The notes under the pieces: generated by a model
What the model was told of the DNA's origin: nothing
Database searches by the model: none
What the model saw: only the letters and a program-made list of their open reading frames with translations
Shown here: in pieces, positions 12,333 through 21,999 of the stretch
Layout: each line of letters begins with the position of its first letter
Position numbering within the stretch: position 1 is the first letter of the stretch
Source: Ophioderma brevispina
Lineage: Eukaryota > Echinodermata > Ophiuroidea > Amphilepidida > Ophiodermatidae
Reading direction: 5' to 3'
DNA length: 64,000 nt
Assembly (NCBI GenBank): GCA_023653785.1
Contig: JAMKCH010058009.1
Location: 62,001-126,000 of the forward strand
Program-made: the position numbers and the translations under genes

Positions 12333-13353
12333 GTCGTATGGCAAGCCATAAAGGCCAGAACGTATTGCCGCAACGCGTTGCGACATTTCGGCAACGCGTT
12401 GCGAGAAAGTAGCAACGCGTTGCGGCATCGGCCAATTAGAATACGAATTTCTGTGACGTATTTAAAAAATTAGACCCACAACGCGTTGCAAGCCTTCACA
12501 ACGCGTTGCAAAGTATCTAGCAACGCGTTGTGAAGGTTTGCAACGCGTTGCAAGCCTTCACAACGCGTTGCAAGCCTTCACAACGCGTTGCGAAGGTTCA
12601 CAAGCCATTAAGGGTCATAACGTATGCCAAAACGCGTTGTGAGAAAGTAGCAACGCGTTGCGACATTTCGGCAACGCGTTGCGGCCTCGGCCAATCAAAA
12701 ATCATGCTTTCTGTGACGTATTTAAAAAAATAGATCCACAACGCGTTGCGGCAATACGTTATGACCCGTATGGCCTTCACAACGCGTTGCAAGCCTTCAC
12801 AACGCGTTGCAAGCCTTCACAACGCGTTGTGAAGCTTGCAACGCGTTGTGAAGGTTTGCAACACGTTGTGAAGGTCGCAACGCGTTGTGAGATTTATATT
12901 TTTGAAATACGTCACAGAAATTCATGATTTTGATTGGCCGACACCGCAACGCGTTGCCGAAATGTCGCAACGCGTTGCCGAAATGTCGCAACGCGTTGCC
13001 GAAATGTCGCAAAGCGTTGCCGAATGTCGCAACGCGTTGTGACTTTCTCACAACGCGTTGCGGCAATACGTTTTGACCCTTAGCAACGCGTTGTGAAGCT
13101 TGCAACGCGTTGTGAAGCTTGCAACGCGTTGTGAAGGTTTGCAACGCGTTGCAAAGTATCTAGCAACGCGTTGTGAGATTTATATTTTTGAAATACGTCA
13201 CAGAAATTCATGATTTTGATTGGCCGACGTCGCAACGCGTTGCCGAATGTCGCAACGCGTTGCCGAAATGTCGCAACGCGTTGCCGAAATGTCGCTACTT
13301 TCTCGCAACGCGTTGCAGCATACGTTATGGCCTTTATGGCTTGCGATAGTCGT
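12333..13353. repeat. CAACGCGTTG palindrome array in a 1-kb inverted-repeat element
   Basis: About 31 exact copies of the 10-bp palindrome CAACGCGTTG plus 3 one-mismatch copies (near 12630, 12859, 13010) lie between 12371 and 13314, usually 19-22 bp apart. Spacers come from a small set (cgacatttcg, gagaaagta, aagccttca, aaagtatcta, gaaggttt). Four longer cores without the palindrome (12423-12478, 12682-12738, 12888-12946, 13174-13232) divide the array into four modules: the first two face right, the last two are their reverse complements. The whole is bounded by a perfect 16-bp inverted repeat, GCAAGCCATAAAGGCC at 12341-12356 and its complement at 13329-13344. A 5-bp GTCGT occurs just outside each end (12333-12337, 13349-13353) and could be a target duplication. 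Confidence 0.9.
12423..12478 (+). promoter_or_regulatory. Array core with CCAAT, TGACGTA and TATTTAAAA words
   Basis: The non-palindromic core holds, in order, CCAAT (about 12432), TGACGTA (12454-12460; a CRE/ATF-like half) and TTTAAAA directly after. The same order is kept in the second forward core (12682-12738) and, inverted, at 12888-12946 and 13174-13232, where TACGTCA and ATTGG are seen. This looks promoter-like, but the function is inferred from motifs alone. Confidence 0.35.
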
Positions 13354-14017
13354 CGGAGGAGAAGATTCATGATAAATAATTGTCCGCCACTGGAATAAAA
13401 TGAATTAATGCCAAACCCTGTGCAAAACTTTGTTCAAGAGAATCAAATCCGAACCATTGTTATTTGCACTGACTTTTGCAATACAAAGGAGATGATATCC
13501 ATGTTTCCCAAATGAATGTTTAGTTTTTTGTTGCTACTCCGGTAATGGATCATACATAATTGCATTACAGGAGATATTTTGGTTTTTGTTCGTTACCCGT
13601 TACCAATCGATTATTAGACAGACATGACCTCTATTAAAAGTACCAGTATTTCAACGATGCGTTTATATTCCAGTGCATCAATGCACGTGCAAACACGGTA
13701 ACACCTGAAGCTACCTGAATCTGAAATTAAAAATCATAAGTGTTCGAAACATTGCTTTGAAGTAATAATAATAATAATAATCAAAAGTCATATTCACCTG
13801 GACCCGTTTGTTGTTGTGTTCAATAAAACTCAGTGAACATTTAAATAAGATTCGAACCAATGATCTTGTTGGGTCCAACGATGAATAACAACTTTTTTCT
13901 CATAACGTTTTTCGAAAACGTATAGATGATGTGACCTATGACGTCATTTGTTGACATTCAGGACGCCCTCTGTTGTTTTCTGGCAGGCAAATATTACAGT
14001 AGTTTCTGTGACAGACC
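13354..14017. other. No recognised gene; short AAT microsatellite
   Basis: Contains a clean AAT microsatellite at about 13762-13782 and a full CRE octamer TGACGTCA near 13939. No coding region was recognised. Confidence 0.4.
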
Positions 14018-14115
14018 CACTGATCTCTACACACTGGATAGGCTGTCTCCACTCGATTGAATAGCGAGCCGGTGAAGAAACAGGAAGTTGCACAGCGTCC
14101 TTTTTGCTCTACCCA
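14018..14115 (+). repeat. Left arm of a 2.1-kb inverted repeat
   Basis: Begins CACTGATCTCTACACACTGG. The next roughly 90 bp match, with substitutions and small gaps, the reverse complement of 16066-16150 (shared words include GGAAGTTGCAC and TTGCTCTACCCA). The two arms face each other across about 2 kb. Confidence 0.75.
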
Positions 14116-16065
14116 TAACTTTCACTCGGTTGCACGGGTTTTCTATGGGATGAGATACACGTATGGCTTTATAAAGTACTTCCTGGTCAATATCTGAAAA
14201 AAATATCAAGCGTTTGCAATTTGCACGGAGTATGTGGCCCGTAGTATGCCTGAAATATGACTCCATGGGAATTAATACTAGTATGGAGCGTAATACTTAT
14301 TCACTACTAAAATTAGTATTTAATTTCATGGTTTTTGCGCTGGATAAATGTAGAAATGGATCAAAATTAGGCCTAAGGGATAGTTGTGCTTTTTACAATG
14401 TATCACAAAACAGTGCACTTGACTAGCTTATAAATTTCCCAAGTCAAGGACCAAAACTTCAGTTCCTTCCAATTTAATTTACAAACAATTATTTTGTGAA
14501 CTATATGACCCATAGGCTGCAGTGCATTATCTTTTCTTCAAAGCGAGATTTATCGAGGGAGGGGGGGGGATGGGGTGGAGGGGGAGGAGGGGGGGTGGTG
14601 TGGGCTGCCCATGGTCATTTCAGGAGTTCTGAAATTGAACCCCTAAAGGCTAACAGGACCAATTTTCGTGAATAAATAACCCCTAACGGAAGTTTAACGG
14701 AGCCAGTTTTGGTGAATATACTAGTTTTTATGGTGTTTTAAATAAGGGGATCAATTTTGCAGTAAAATTATACCCCTTGCGAGGACATGTTTCTCAATCG
14801 TGACTAAAAACCCTTTAAAATAGCCAATATACCAAAAAAATTACACTCTTGCTATGATATTGCAAGAAAAATGGACACATCTGGGGTTATTTTGCTGATA
14901 TGTTTAGGTTAATTTTCCTATTTTTATCATGAACCAGTCCCAATCACAAAATCTGAATTTGATTTACCCCCTAGCACCTTCATTATTGTGAATTTTATCC
15001 CTAGATGTTGTCCCACATGCAGTAGTTGTCGCTTTTTTGGAACGAGCATTGGTCCCCGGCTAAAATTCAAGAACCCCCAGGAATTTTATTCCAAAATATC
15101 TTAAGTAATATTTTTTTAATAGAACGGATCACCCAAATTTCGTAAAAATGCCTGTAAATAGAGATACGAGGTCATTTCCGGAAAGAAAAGGAATGCTTAA
15201 CTCTGTCTACCTGAGCAATTTTTGATAAAATTTCTCTGGGGCGGGGGGGGGGGGGGTACCACACCATGATTGTCTTTTACACATCCGATTCCTATAAATT
15301 GGTACCACAAGATAAGCTTTGCGTTTTCTCTTTCCATTGTATCAATAAGTACCAATATTCCCAATATGATGTCATTAAGTTAAGGAAAGAGTTGCACAAT
15401 ACATGATATAGGGTGGAAATTGATATTGTTCAATTTGACTCAAAAACATCACTAAACGCTCTGTGTAAAAAAATAGTTCCCATCAAACCGCATGGAAATT
15501 AGATACTCCTACCTTTTTTCATGTTTTGGTGATATGACGTCCACTTTAATGCTGGGCATATTGGTACTCATTTGCTATCAATGAAAAGGTAGGATGATGC
15601 GATCCATTGGTATCAAAATCAAGTGTATGGTATTCCCGTGACATACTAGGCGTGTTGCTACTTCTCCCCCAACCCCCCACAAGTGGTTACCCCCCCCCTC
15701 CCCATCCATCACTTGGGGAGCGTACCAAGGCAATTGCGGGCCCAGAAGGGAGAATGGTAAAGCAGACGGGAAAATCTGAAGGAGGATAATCCTTCATGAA
15801 TATATTTGTGAATACTAGTAGTCAAAGCACTTACTTCAGTTACCATTGTTACTGCATGAATTATTCTGTCTGTGAGAAGAAAACCTCAAATTATGGCATT
15901 TTAAAGATTTTTAAAATCATTTTGAATTCATAATTTTGTTCGAACATACCAGCCCATATCGAAATCAAACCAATTAATTGACAAACCTGGACATACGCGC
16001 AGTAATAGCCTAATTCTGTCACTTTTCCGTAGTTCCCTATTCCTTTGTACGTGCCGTCGGATTCT
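14116..16065. other. DNA between the inverted arms; G-rich tracts, no recognised gene
   Basis: Contains G-rich runs at about 14557-14605 and 15240-15258 and C-rich runs at about 15690-15712. No transposase domain was found, so if the arms delimit an element it is non-autonomous. Confidence 0.4.
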
Positions 16066-16150
16066 TGGGTAGAGCAAAAGGGCGCAGTGCAACTTCCGGT
16101 TTCCTCACGTTCAAGCGGCGACACCCTATCCAGTGTGTAGAGATCAATGG
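16066..16150 (-). repeat. Right arm of the 2.1-kb inverted repeat
   Basis: Reverse complement partner of 14018-14115. The minus strand across this arm is open for 103 codons (15891-16202) and has a GT donor-like site near 15990. Because the same sequence recurs at 14.0 kb, the open frame is more likely a repeat than an exon. Confidence 0.75.
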
Positions 16151-16794
16151 ACAGGGGGGGACCACATAAAAATATGGTTAAAATACTTGCAGAATCTTTC
16201 ATGATCTAAATTGGTCACAAAATGGCCAGCTGGTAGCATTAGTTATATGCTTGATAAGGAATAGTTAGTATTATTATATTCGAAACATAAGTTACAAAAA
16301 AAACAGAATTTCCCCATGCAAAGTATAGGTGCTTTTGCCTGCCAGTTTCTCTCTTACACCAAAAGGGGGAGCCATAAACATAAACAAATGTCACATCATC
16401 TATATATTTGGAAGTAATAAAAAACGGACAGACAGTATCACACTTTCATAGCATTCAATATTTGTATAATATAGTATCACACTCTTATAGGCATAGGCAT
16501 TCAATATCAGTATGAAGCTGCAGCTTTAGAGCCAACCAATGTATATTCTAACATTTAATCCCAACTTCATATACATTGAGCTCACTGAATTGGCTTGATT
16601 CTGTACTCTGTACGTCTCTTATTATAGCCCACATTTCAATGAGAACACATTTTGCGTAATTAAAGGCACTGACAATGATTTGCCAAATCAGAAAATCCAA
16701 AAATCAGATTTTGCATGTCTGTAACAAGTATAGGTAGCCCATAATATACCCTACAAGTAATACGATCAAAAGCAGCCTAATAAGGACAAAATCG

Positions 16795-17098
16795 GATATT
16801 CTATTACCTCTGCCGCCCATTATTGAAAATACAGCGTTCTGATTGGTCAGTTTACTGCCCATTATTCTGCAATAATGGGTCGCAAATGCATTTTCTTATT
16901 AAATCAATATGTTTTAGGTAATGGAATAGAAATAAAGGGTGTGCATTATCATCTAGCTGGCCTCATAATGTATCCTCGGCCAGAAAAACTTTAAAATAAT
17001 GAGATCGGCTGCGCCTCGCCCATTATTTAGTTTTTCCAACCTTGGACACATTATTCGCCCATAAACGATACTGCATCACCCTTTATTTCTTAATTTTA
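16795..17098. repeat. Palindromic MITE
   Basis: The left arm (about 16923-16995, GAAATAAAGGGTGTGCATTA...ATAATG...AGAAAAACT) matches the reverse complement of about 17030-17095 (GAAATAAAGGGTGATGCAGT...GAATAATGTGTCC...GGAAAAACT). A second inverted pair (TTCTATTACCT near 16798; AGGTAATGGAAT near 16916) lies to the left. The segment includes GATTGGTCAG and repeated CCATTATT words. There is no coding capacity. Confidence 0.7.
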
Positions 17099-17363
17099 GT
17101 GATTACTGTCCGTACGGACACTTACTACAACACGTAATTGAATGGAGATTAATATTTTTGAATACTGCTGTTTTCATCCTTTTCTGTCAATTTCTCAGTG
17201 CAAAAAAAATAACTTAGAGATTTCTATAGCCTTATCCTTCACATTTAAGCTACTGCTGCAAATTTCAAATATTTTGGCTCTTTCGGGTGGATCACTGATA
17301 GTTCTTTAATCTCCTATTTGGGCTCTTTTGGGATTACCAATATGGGCGACAGTGGCTTCAAGT

Positions 17364-17406
17364 CATAGAGTTAAATATAAGAAAGCTTTCTTATATATAA
17401 CTCTAT
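17364..17406. repeat. 43-bp near-perfect palindrome flanked by a 9-bp direct repeat
   Basis: The sequence from CATAGAGTTAAATATAAG to its near-complement ending AACTCTAT folds on itself with one or two mismatches around AAGCTT. The 9-mer GCTTCAAGT stands immediately before (17355-17363) and after it (17407-17415), as a target-site duplication would. Confidence 0.7.
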
Positions 17407-17485
17407 GCTTCAAGTACAGAACCCAGGTAACTAATCCAGTGTATAGAGATTTGTGTTCCATTCACAGTTTAGTCCCAGGACTGGT

Positions 17486-17808
17486 TTAGTCCATAGAATC
17501 AGTCATGTGACACTTAAAATCGGCGTCATCTTCTGAGAAACTCTCGTCTTCAACGGCTTCTACTTTGGCAAATGCAATTACTTGAATCCTGGTCTCTGAG
17601 GACGATGTTTCTTTCGAGTCTCTGAAAGCGGGTCCTATGTTCTCTGCATTGCTTGTGCATGCCATGGCAGTAGCGGGCTCCACATGTCTGCGTAGTCTCC
17701 CTGGGCATCCGTCCTCATCACACCAATGGTGGCGCAATTGTTCCATTCTGTCGGACGGTTCAGTTTGCCTCTTCCATTTCGTTCTGTGAATTAAAACGGT
17801 GAACAATT
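17486..17808 (-). CDS. Candidate terminal coding exon of an unknown protein
   Basis: An open frame on the minus strand ends with a stop at 17486. The C-terminal part is acidic and serine-rich (short piece KETSSSETR; EDESFSEDDADF near the end), typical of a cytoplasmic tail. Two consensus splice acceptors lie at the 5' side on this strand: TACTAATGCTTACAG ending at about 17809, and TTAATTCACAG ending at about 17784. An exon beginning at either one would keep the frame open. Without the acceptor the frame would extend to 17845 and start with a hydrophobic stretch (LLLFLLILML). An AATAAA lies further downstream near 17085, inside a MITE. I do not recognise the protein, and upstream exons were not found. 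Confidence 0.35.
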
Positions 17809-17868
17809 CTGTAAGCATTAGTATCAGTAGGAATAACAGTAGCACTCATATATTTTAAAGCAATAATG

Positions 17869-18036
17869 CACACTTAAAATACGGGGTCAAACATGCACCG
17901 ACTATAAATAAAATGACCTATTTGAGCTAAAACGACTCTTCGTGGTCATATTTAACTAAAAAATTAGTTGTTTTAATTCGAATGGGATCATTTTCTTTTT
18001 AGTCGGTGCATATTTGACCCTGTATTTTTAAGTGTG
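17869..18036. repeat. 168-bp palindromic MITE
   Basis: The left arm 17869-17903 (CACACTTAAAATACGGGGTC...GCACCGACT) matches the reverse complement of 18001-18036 with about five differences over 35 bp. The interior is AT-rich with further partial complementarity. There is no coding region. Confidence 0.8.
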
Positions 18037-18371
18037 TACATTTTAAAGGTGGGTGAACCGATCGACAACCTCTTCCCCCTTTACTCCATCAAAACTGAGA
18101 TTTTGGTATCATAAGAAGTATTTTTATCATTACCCCAAGTGAAATTTAAGGCCGTAAAAATGTTTCCTTTTGGTGTATATATGAGCAAAAACGTCATGTG
18201 GTCAACCATTTTGTCGTATATGTTAATTTAGTACACATTTTTGCTCTTATCCAAACAGCTGGACCGATTAAGATCAAAATTTGTTATTAGATGTTTTTAG
18301 TGATATGCTTCCATGTGAGGGAGAAAACATCATATGAACATTCGGACAATGATCGGGCCACTTACCTTTAA

Positions 18372-18690
18372 AGACTGACTCAGAGATTTCGAAATACATT
18401 TTGTGTGTGTGTAGTAATTAAAAATAGTCATCTAGAACTAAAGATAATCACATAAAATACCTCATTACACAGTTAGAGTTGAATCAGATTTTTTCGTTTT
18501 CATGCAGTAAACATTTATGCAAAGTATAACAGTGCCATAGGAAACCGTGTTTAACAAAAAATTCGGACCCGGAATTTTATAACAAAGTTGTGTTAAAGAT
18601 GCCCACCCGATACATATAATTATCTGTTTTTCATAGGTCACCAACATATCCCAAAATTTCATTTGAATCCGATATACCATTTTAAATTAA
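18372..18690 (+). mobile_element. Fragment of the TTAA-flanked element family
   Basis: Starts right after TTAA (18368-18371) with AGACTGACTCAGAGATTTCG, the same end as the complete copy at 33256. It then shares AGTCA-CTAGAACTAAAGATA, GCAGTAAACATTTATG and CAGTGCCATAGGA words with the interior of that copy. The opposite terminus was not found, so this copy is truncated or diverged on the right. Confidence 0.65.
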
Positions 18691-18778
18691 AGTGAGCAGT
18701 ATAATGTTGTGTATTCCAATAGCCCTTTGATTACTGTACAAATACATGTATAGTAACGTAAACAAGTCATGAGCAGAT

Positions 18779-19261
18779 CAGGCGCGACGCCCGTCGTAAC
18801 CAGACCTGAGGCCTCCGAGGGGCAAACTCAAAAGAAGTTTCCCCCTCTTTTTTTCCGGCTCGCTTCGCTAGCCGGGTAGACCCATATTTTTTTACTAGAC
18901 GTTTCGAAATTCTGAAAGAGCGGGGGGGGGGGGGGGGAGGGGGCGGGGGAGGGGATGACGCCATTTGACTCCTGGATAACCAACACAAAACATAGTTTAT
19001 CATTGCACCTGCCTTATCTCTGTATCCCCTTTCTTTCTCGGTTACATTATCTTTCCCACTTTTTATCTATTTCCCTTCTCACATTCAACCTTTTCTTCTC
19101 TCTGTTCACCTCTCCTTCCCCTTTTCCTTCTCTGGTCTCCCTTTCTTCCCGTCTTCTCCCTTCTTTGGTCCCAGTTTTTAGCTTCTCCGTCAATGTTAGT
19201 TGTCCGGGGGGGCAGTCTGCCCCCCCTGCCCCCCCCCCCCCCCCCTGGTTACGCCACTGAT
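18779..19261. mobile_element. hAT-like MITE with polypyrimidine body
   Basis: The right end reads CTGGTTACGCCACTG (19247-19261), the same terminal motif as the other hAT-like elements in the window. About 120 bp before it are shared with 28865-28983 (TTAGTTGTCCGG...GCAGTCT). A nearly pure polypyrimidine stretch covers about 19010-19175. G-runs lie at about 18922-18955 and C-runs at about 19219-19245. The left end at 18779 (CAGGCGCGACGCC...CGTAACCAG) is a weak guess, with flanks agreeing at 5 of 8 bases. Confidence 0.5.
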
Positions 19262-19962
19262 ACAGATGAGTAGTTTGGAGAAATACTTTGCAAAGGAAAA
19301 GAAGAAAAATAAAAGGCTTCCAATGATACTTAAGTTTGATGGGGGTGAGTGGTAAGGTTGAGACTGAGGATCGGGTGGTACTCTCTGAGTACTCACATGC
19401 TGTTAGATGTCCATACATTTACTAAAGTTAACGCGAACTATTTGCTTTGGTATGATTTGACAATAATTTTGTCTGATTACTCAAAATGTGATGTTAATCA
19501 TTATGGTTGTTACTTCATTTATATAAATAGAAAAATTATTAGTGATATTGAGTGTGTAGCTCAAAATTTATAATGTAGAAACTGCTACTTTATTCAATTG
19601 CTGTTACTCAATTTAATTGACACTTTTAAAACGTCAATTGAACTAAAATGTTAAAGATTATTTGTGTCTTTGGTATTTAGACACTCGGGTAGAAACCAAA
19701 GTAATTTATTAAAGTATCCACAAATATTATTTTAAGGTAAAATATACTTGATATAGGCCCATAAAAGTTATTTCTTGAATCATAGTGAAAAGTTAGACCG
19801 GCTTAAATGTGAACTGGTGTAAACGCTACTTCAAATTGATTGTTGCTTGTTGTTAAACATTACTCAGTAAGGATACTGAGTCCCTGAAACCATTCGATTC
19901 CTCTAACGGTTAGTGCGTTTCTTGACCAGGAAAAGTGTTTTACGTATTTGCAAAATGCTTAT
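19262..19962. other. No recognised gene
   Basis: AT-rich DNA. A 74-codon open frame (19349-19573) has no recognisable feature. Confidence 0.4.
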
Positions 19963-20890
19963 TAGTCTGGGGTGCTCGGCCCAACGAACCTTGCATGTGA
20001 CCTTGCGCAAGGTCCACACCAAATATTTTGATGGTTTTCTGGCAAGATTGACCTACCTGCTAATTCCAAATCCGGATGATGCCACTTTGGCATCTTGAGC
20101 ATTTTGAGATAGGTGGGGGTAAGGTAAGATGTAAAGCGGTAAAATTTGGTTAAATGCTTCATAATGGGTGAAAAGGTGTTATGGTATAGTAAGGTTCATC
20201 TGGTCCTATGGATAAAAAAGGTATAGTTGATTGTTCTAGAAATTTACTTTTAACACGTCTAACATGGTTCAAGGTCATCCTGGGGGGTAAACAATTTAGT
20301 GCACCACAGATATTCAAAATGGGCTCAAATCTGCATTCTGTTTGATATTAATGTCAAATATAGGGTACACACATGTTGAGAATTTGTTGGTATAAATAAG
20401 GGGGACATAATACTGGAGAGGTCCACAGGGCTCTATGGGGGGTTAATCATTTTATTCTCTGTTAGATACCTTAGCAATGATGACATGAGATAAATGTTTA
20501 TTTTTGTTTAACATTCCCATACGACCCATTTGAAACCCAATTGAAACAAATCGGATGTGGTTTTTGTAAATATTTAATCCCCATGATGACCTTGAACAAA
20601 TTTTGGTCTGTATTGTAAATACCCAAAAGGTTGAAGTATAGTAAACTATACCTTTTTTAAAACCTTCGGGACAAATAAACACTTCTATCATATTTCAAAT
20701 CCACATGAAAATTTACAAAGTTTTACCACGTTAAATTACCCCCTTTCCCTATCTCACAATGCTCAATGATGCCAAGGTGGCATAATCCAGATTTGGAATC
20801 AGCAGGTCAATGATTTTGCCTAGGAAAACCATCAAAAACCACTTTGTGTGGACGCTTGCGGCAAAGTCATATGGGTCGAGCACCGGACTA
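19963..20890. mobile_element. Palindromic DNA element, family A, copy 1
   Basis: The left arm (19963-about 20125) and right arm (about 20730-20890) are imperfect reverse complements over roughly 160 bp. The outer ends read TAGTCTGGGGTGCTCGG and, inverted, TAGTCCGGTGCTCGAC. Further in, both share GATTCCAAATC-GGAT-ATGCCA and TTTTGATGGTTTTC. The interior carries GGTCCACAGGGCTCTATGG and GGTTCAAGGTCATCCTGGGG, which recur in copies at 40.8, 44.0 and 50.1 kb. No transposase was found. Confidence 0.75.
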
Positions 20891-21995
20891 TATTATTATA
20901 TTATTTTATTATACTTGTTCTGGTACCAGTCTTCACTTGTGTTTCATTAAGATTCAATCTTTCCGCCAACAAGCCCCCTCTCGGCTACACTTAGGTACTT
21001 TGCACAGCGAAACTTCGTTCCAGAACGGACCAATTGTTGCACCTGTGTTGGTAAAAAAAGTAGTCCTGCGTCGCGCGGTCTACGAGGTTTGAAGGTTAGA
21101 GTGGTGGCAATGGTGCCTCCGTGCGAGCTGAAGCGTCAGCGGTGTTGATCGGCGGGGAGACTCGAGGTGATGATGATGATGGTGATAAGTGGTGCGGCTG
21201 GGTCGTGAGGATGATGGTAGGACTACGCCCGCGAGCTGGATCTGGTTTGTTGTAAAACTCACTATTGTTGGACGAAAATATTTTCAGTTGTGTGGCGACG
21301 ATCCGAGAAGGGCTCCTGAAAAAGAAATTGGTGTTTTAATGCTGGGCTCTCAACTAATGGCCTCTAGGGTCATTCCATGCCAAAACACCAAGCTGTTGAA
21401 CTCCTACGTCTCAATTTATGTGTTCAATTGTAGTCGAAGATATTATGTACCTTTGACTGCAGTTGAAACAATCATGAATTATGGTTACTACAATAGATGT
21501 CAAAGGAAAATGCAAATTCACTCGGTTGTGGAGTTACAGTTCGTGCACTCATTTGAAAAGAGCACTTGCAGGAATGCCTTTTTCTTCTGTAGTTTAAAAA
21601 TTAAGCTTTTTCATTTTTACTTGTGGATCTTACTACAGATGGGTAAATATATGAATTCCTCCTGAAGAAGCTTAGCTATTTTATGGTTTCATCTCAAGCT
21701 TTTTTTTTTGGGGGGGGGGGTCAGAAATGGTTACTTCATTAGCATGAGCTGGGTCGCATTGATTTTCAGATTTTGGGCGGGCTTATGAAATTGTTGTCAT
21801 TGGATGGAGACTAACCTATTAAGGCTCTTATATCAATCATATAAAACATGTTTAAAGCAACAACAAAAACAAGTACAATTTTTAACATCCTTGGAAAATA
21901 GGCCCAAAACTTAGTTGTCCATCAAACCATGAATATAGCAACTATTTGGCGGCCCTATTTTTTCCGGGCCGGAGGGGGGGGGGGCAGAATTTATT
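20891..21995. other. No recognised gene; short GAT microsatellite
   Basis: A GC-richer patch at 21060-21330 contains a short GAT/GGT run (about 21168-21190). A 158-codon open frame (21189-21665, plus) begins in that patch and has no domain I recognise; its codon content is AT-rich and tyrosine/phenylalanine-heavy, as expected by chance. G-runs lie at about 21711-21721 and 21973-21984. Confidence 0.35.
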
Positions 21996-21999
21996 AGTA

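Noticed and set aside
12530..13398. Several overlapping open frames on both strands with repeated QRVA/NALRHFGNALR-like peptides
   Set aside because: They are translations of the CAACGCGTTG array. The repeat step of about 20 bp and presence on both strands explain the open frames; no start or splice context supports a protein.
15891..16202. 103-codon minus-strand frame with a donor-like site, possible exon
   Set aside because: Half of it is the right arm of the inverted repeat also found at 14.0 kb, where the frame is broken.
21189..21665. 158-codon open frame, the longest in the window
   Set aside because: No domain, low-complexity start and AT-driven composition; no splice or promoter context. 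It is probably chance.
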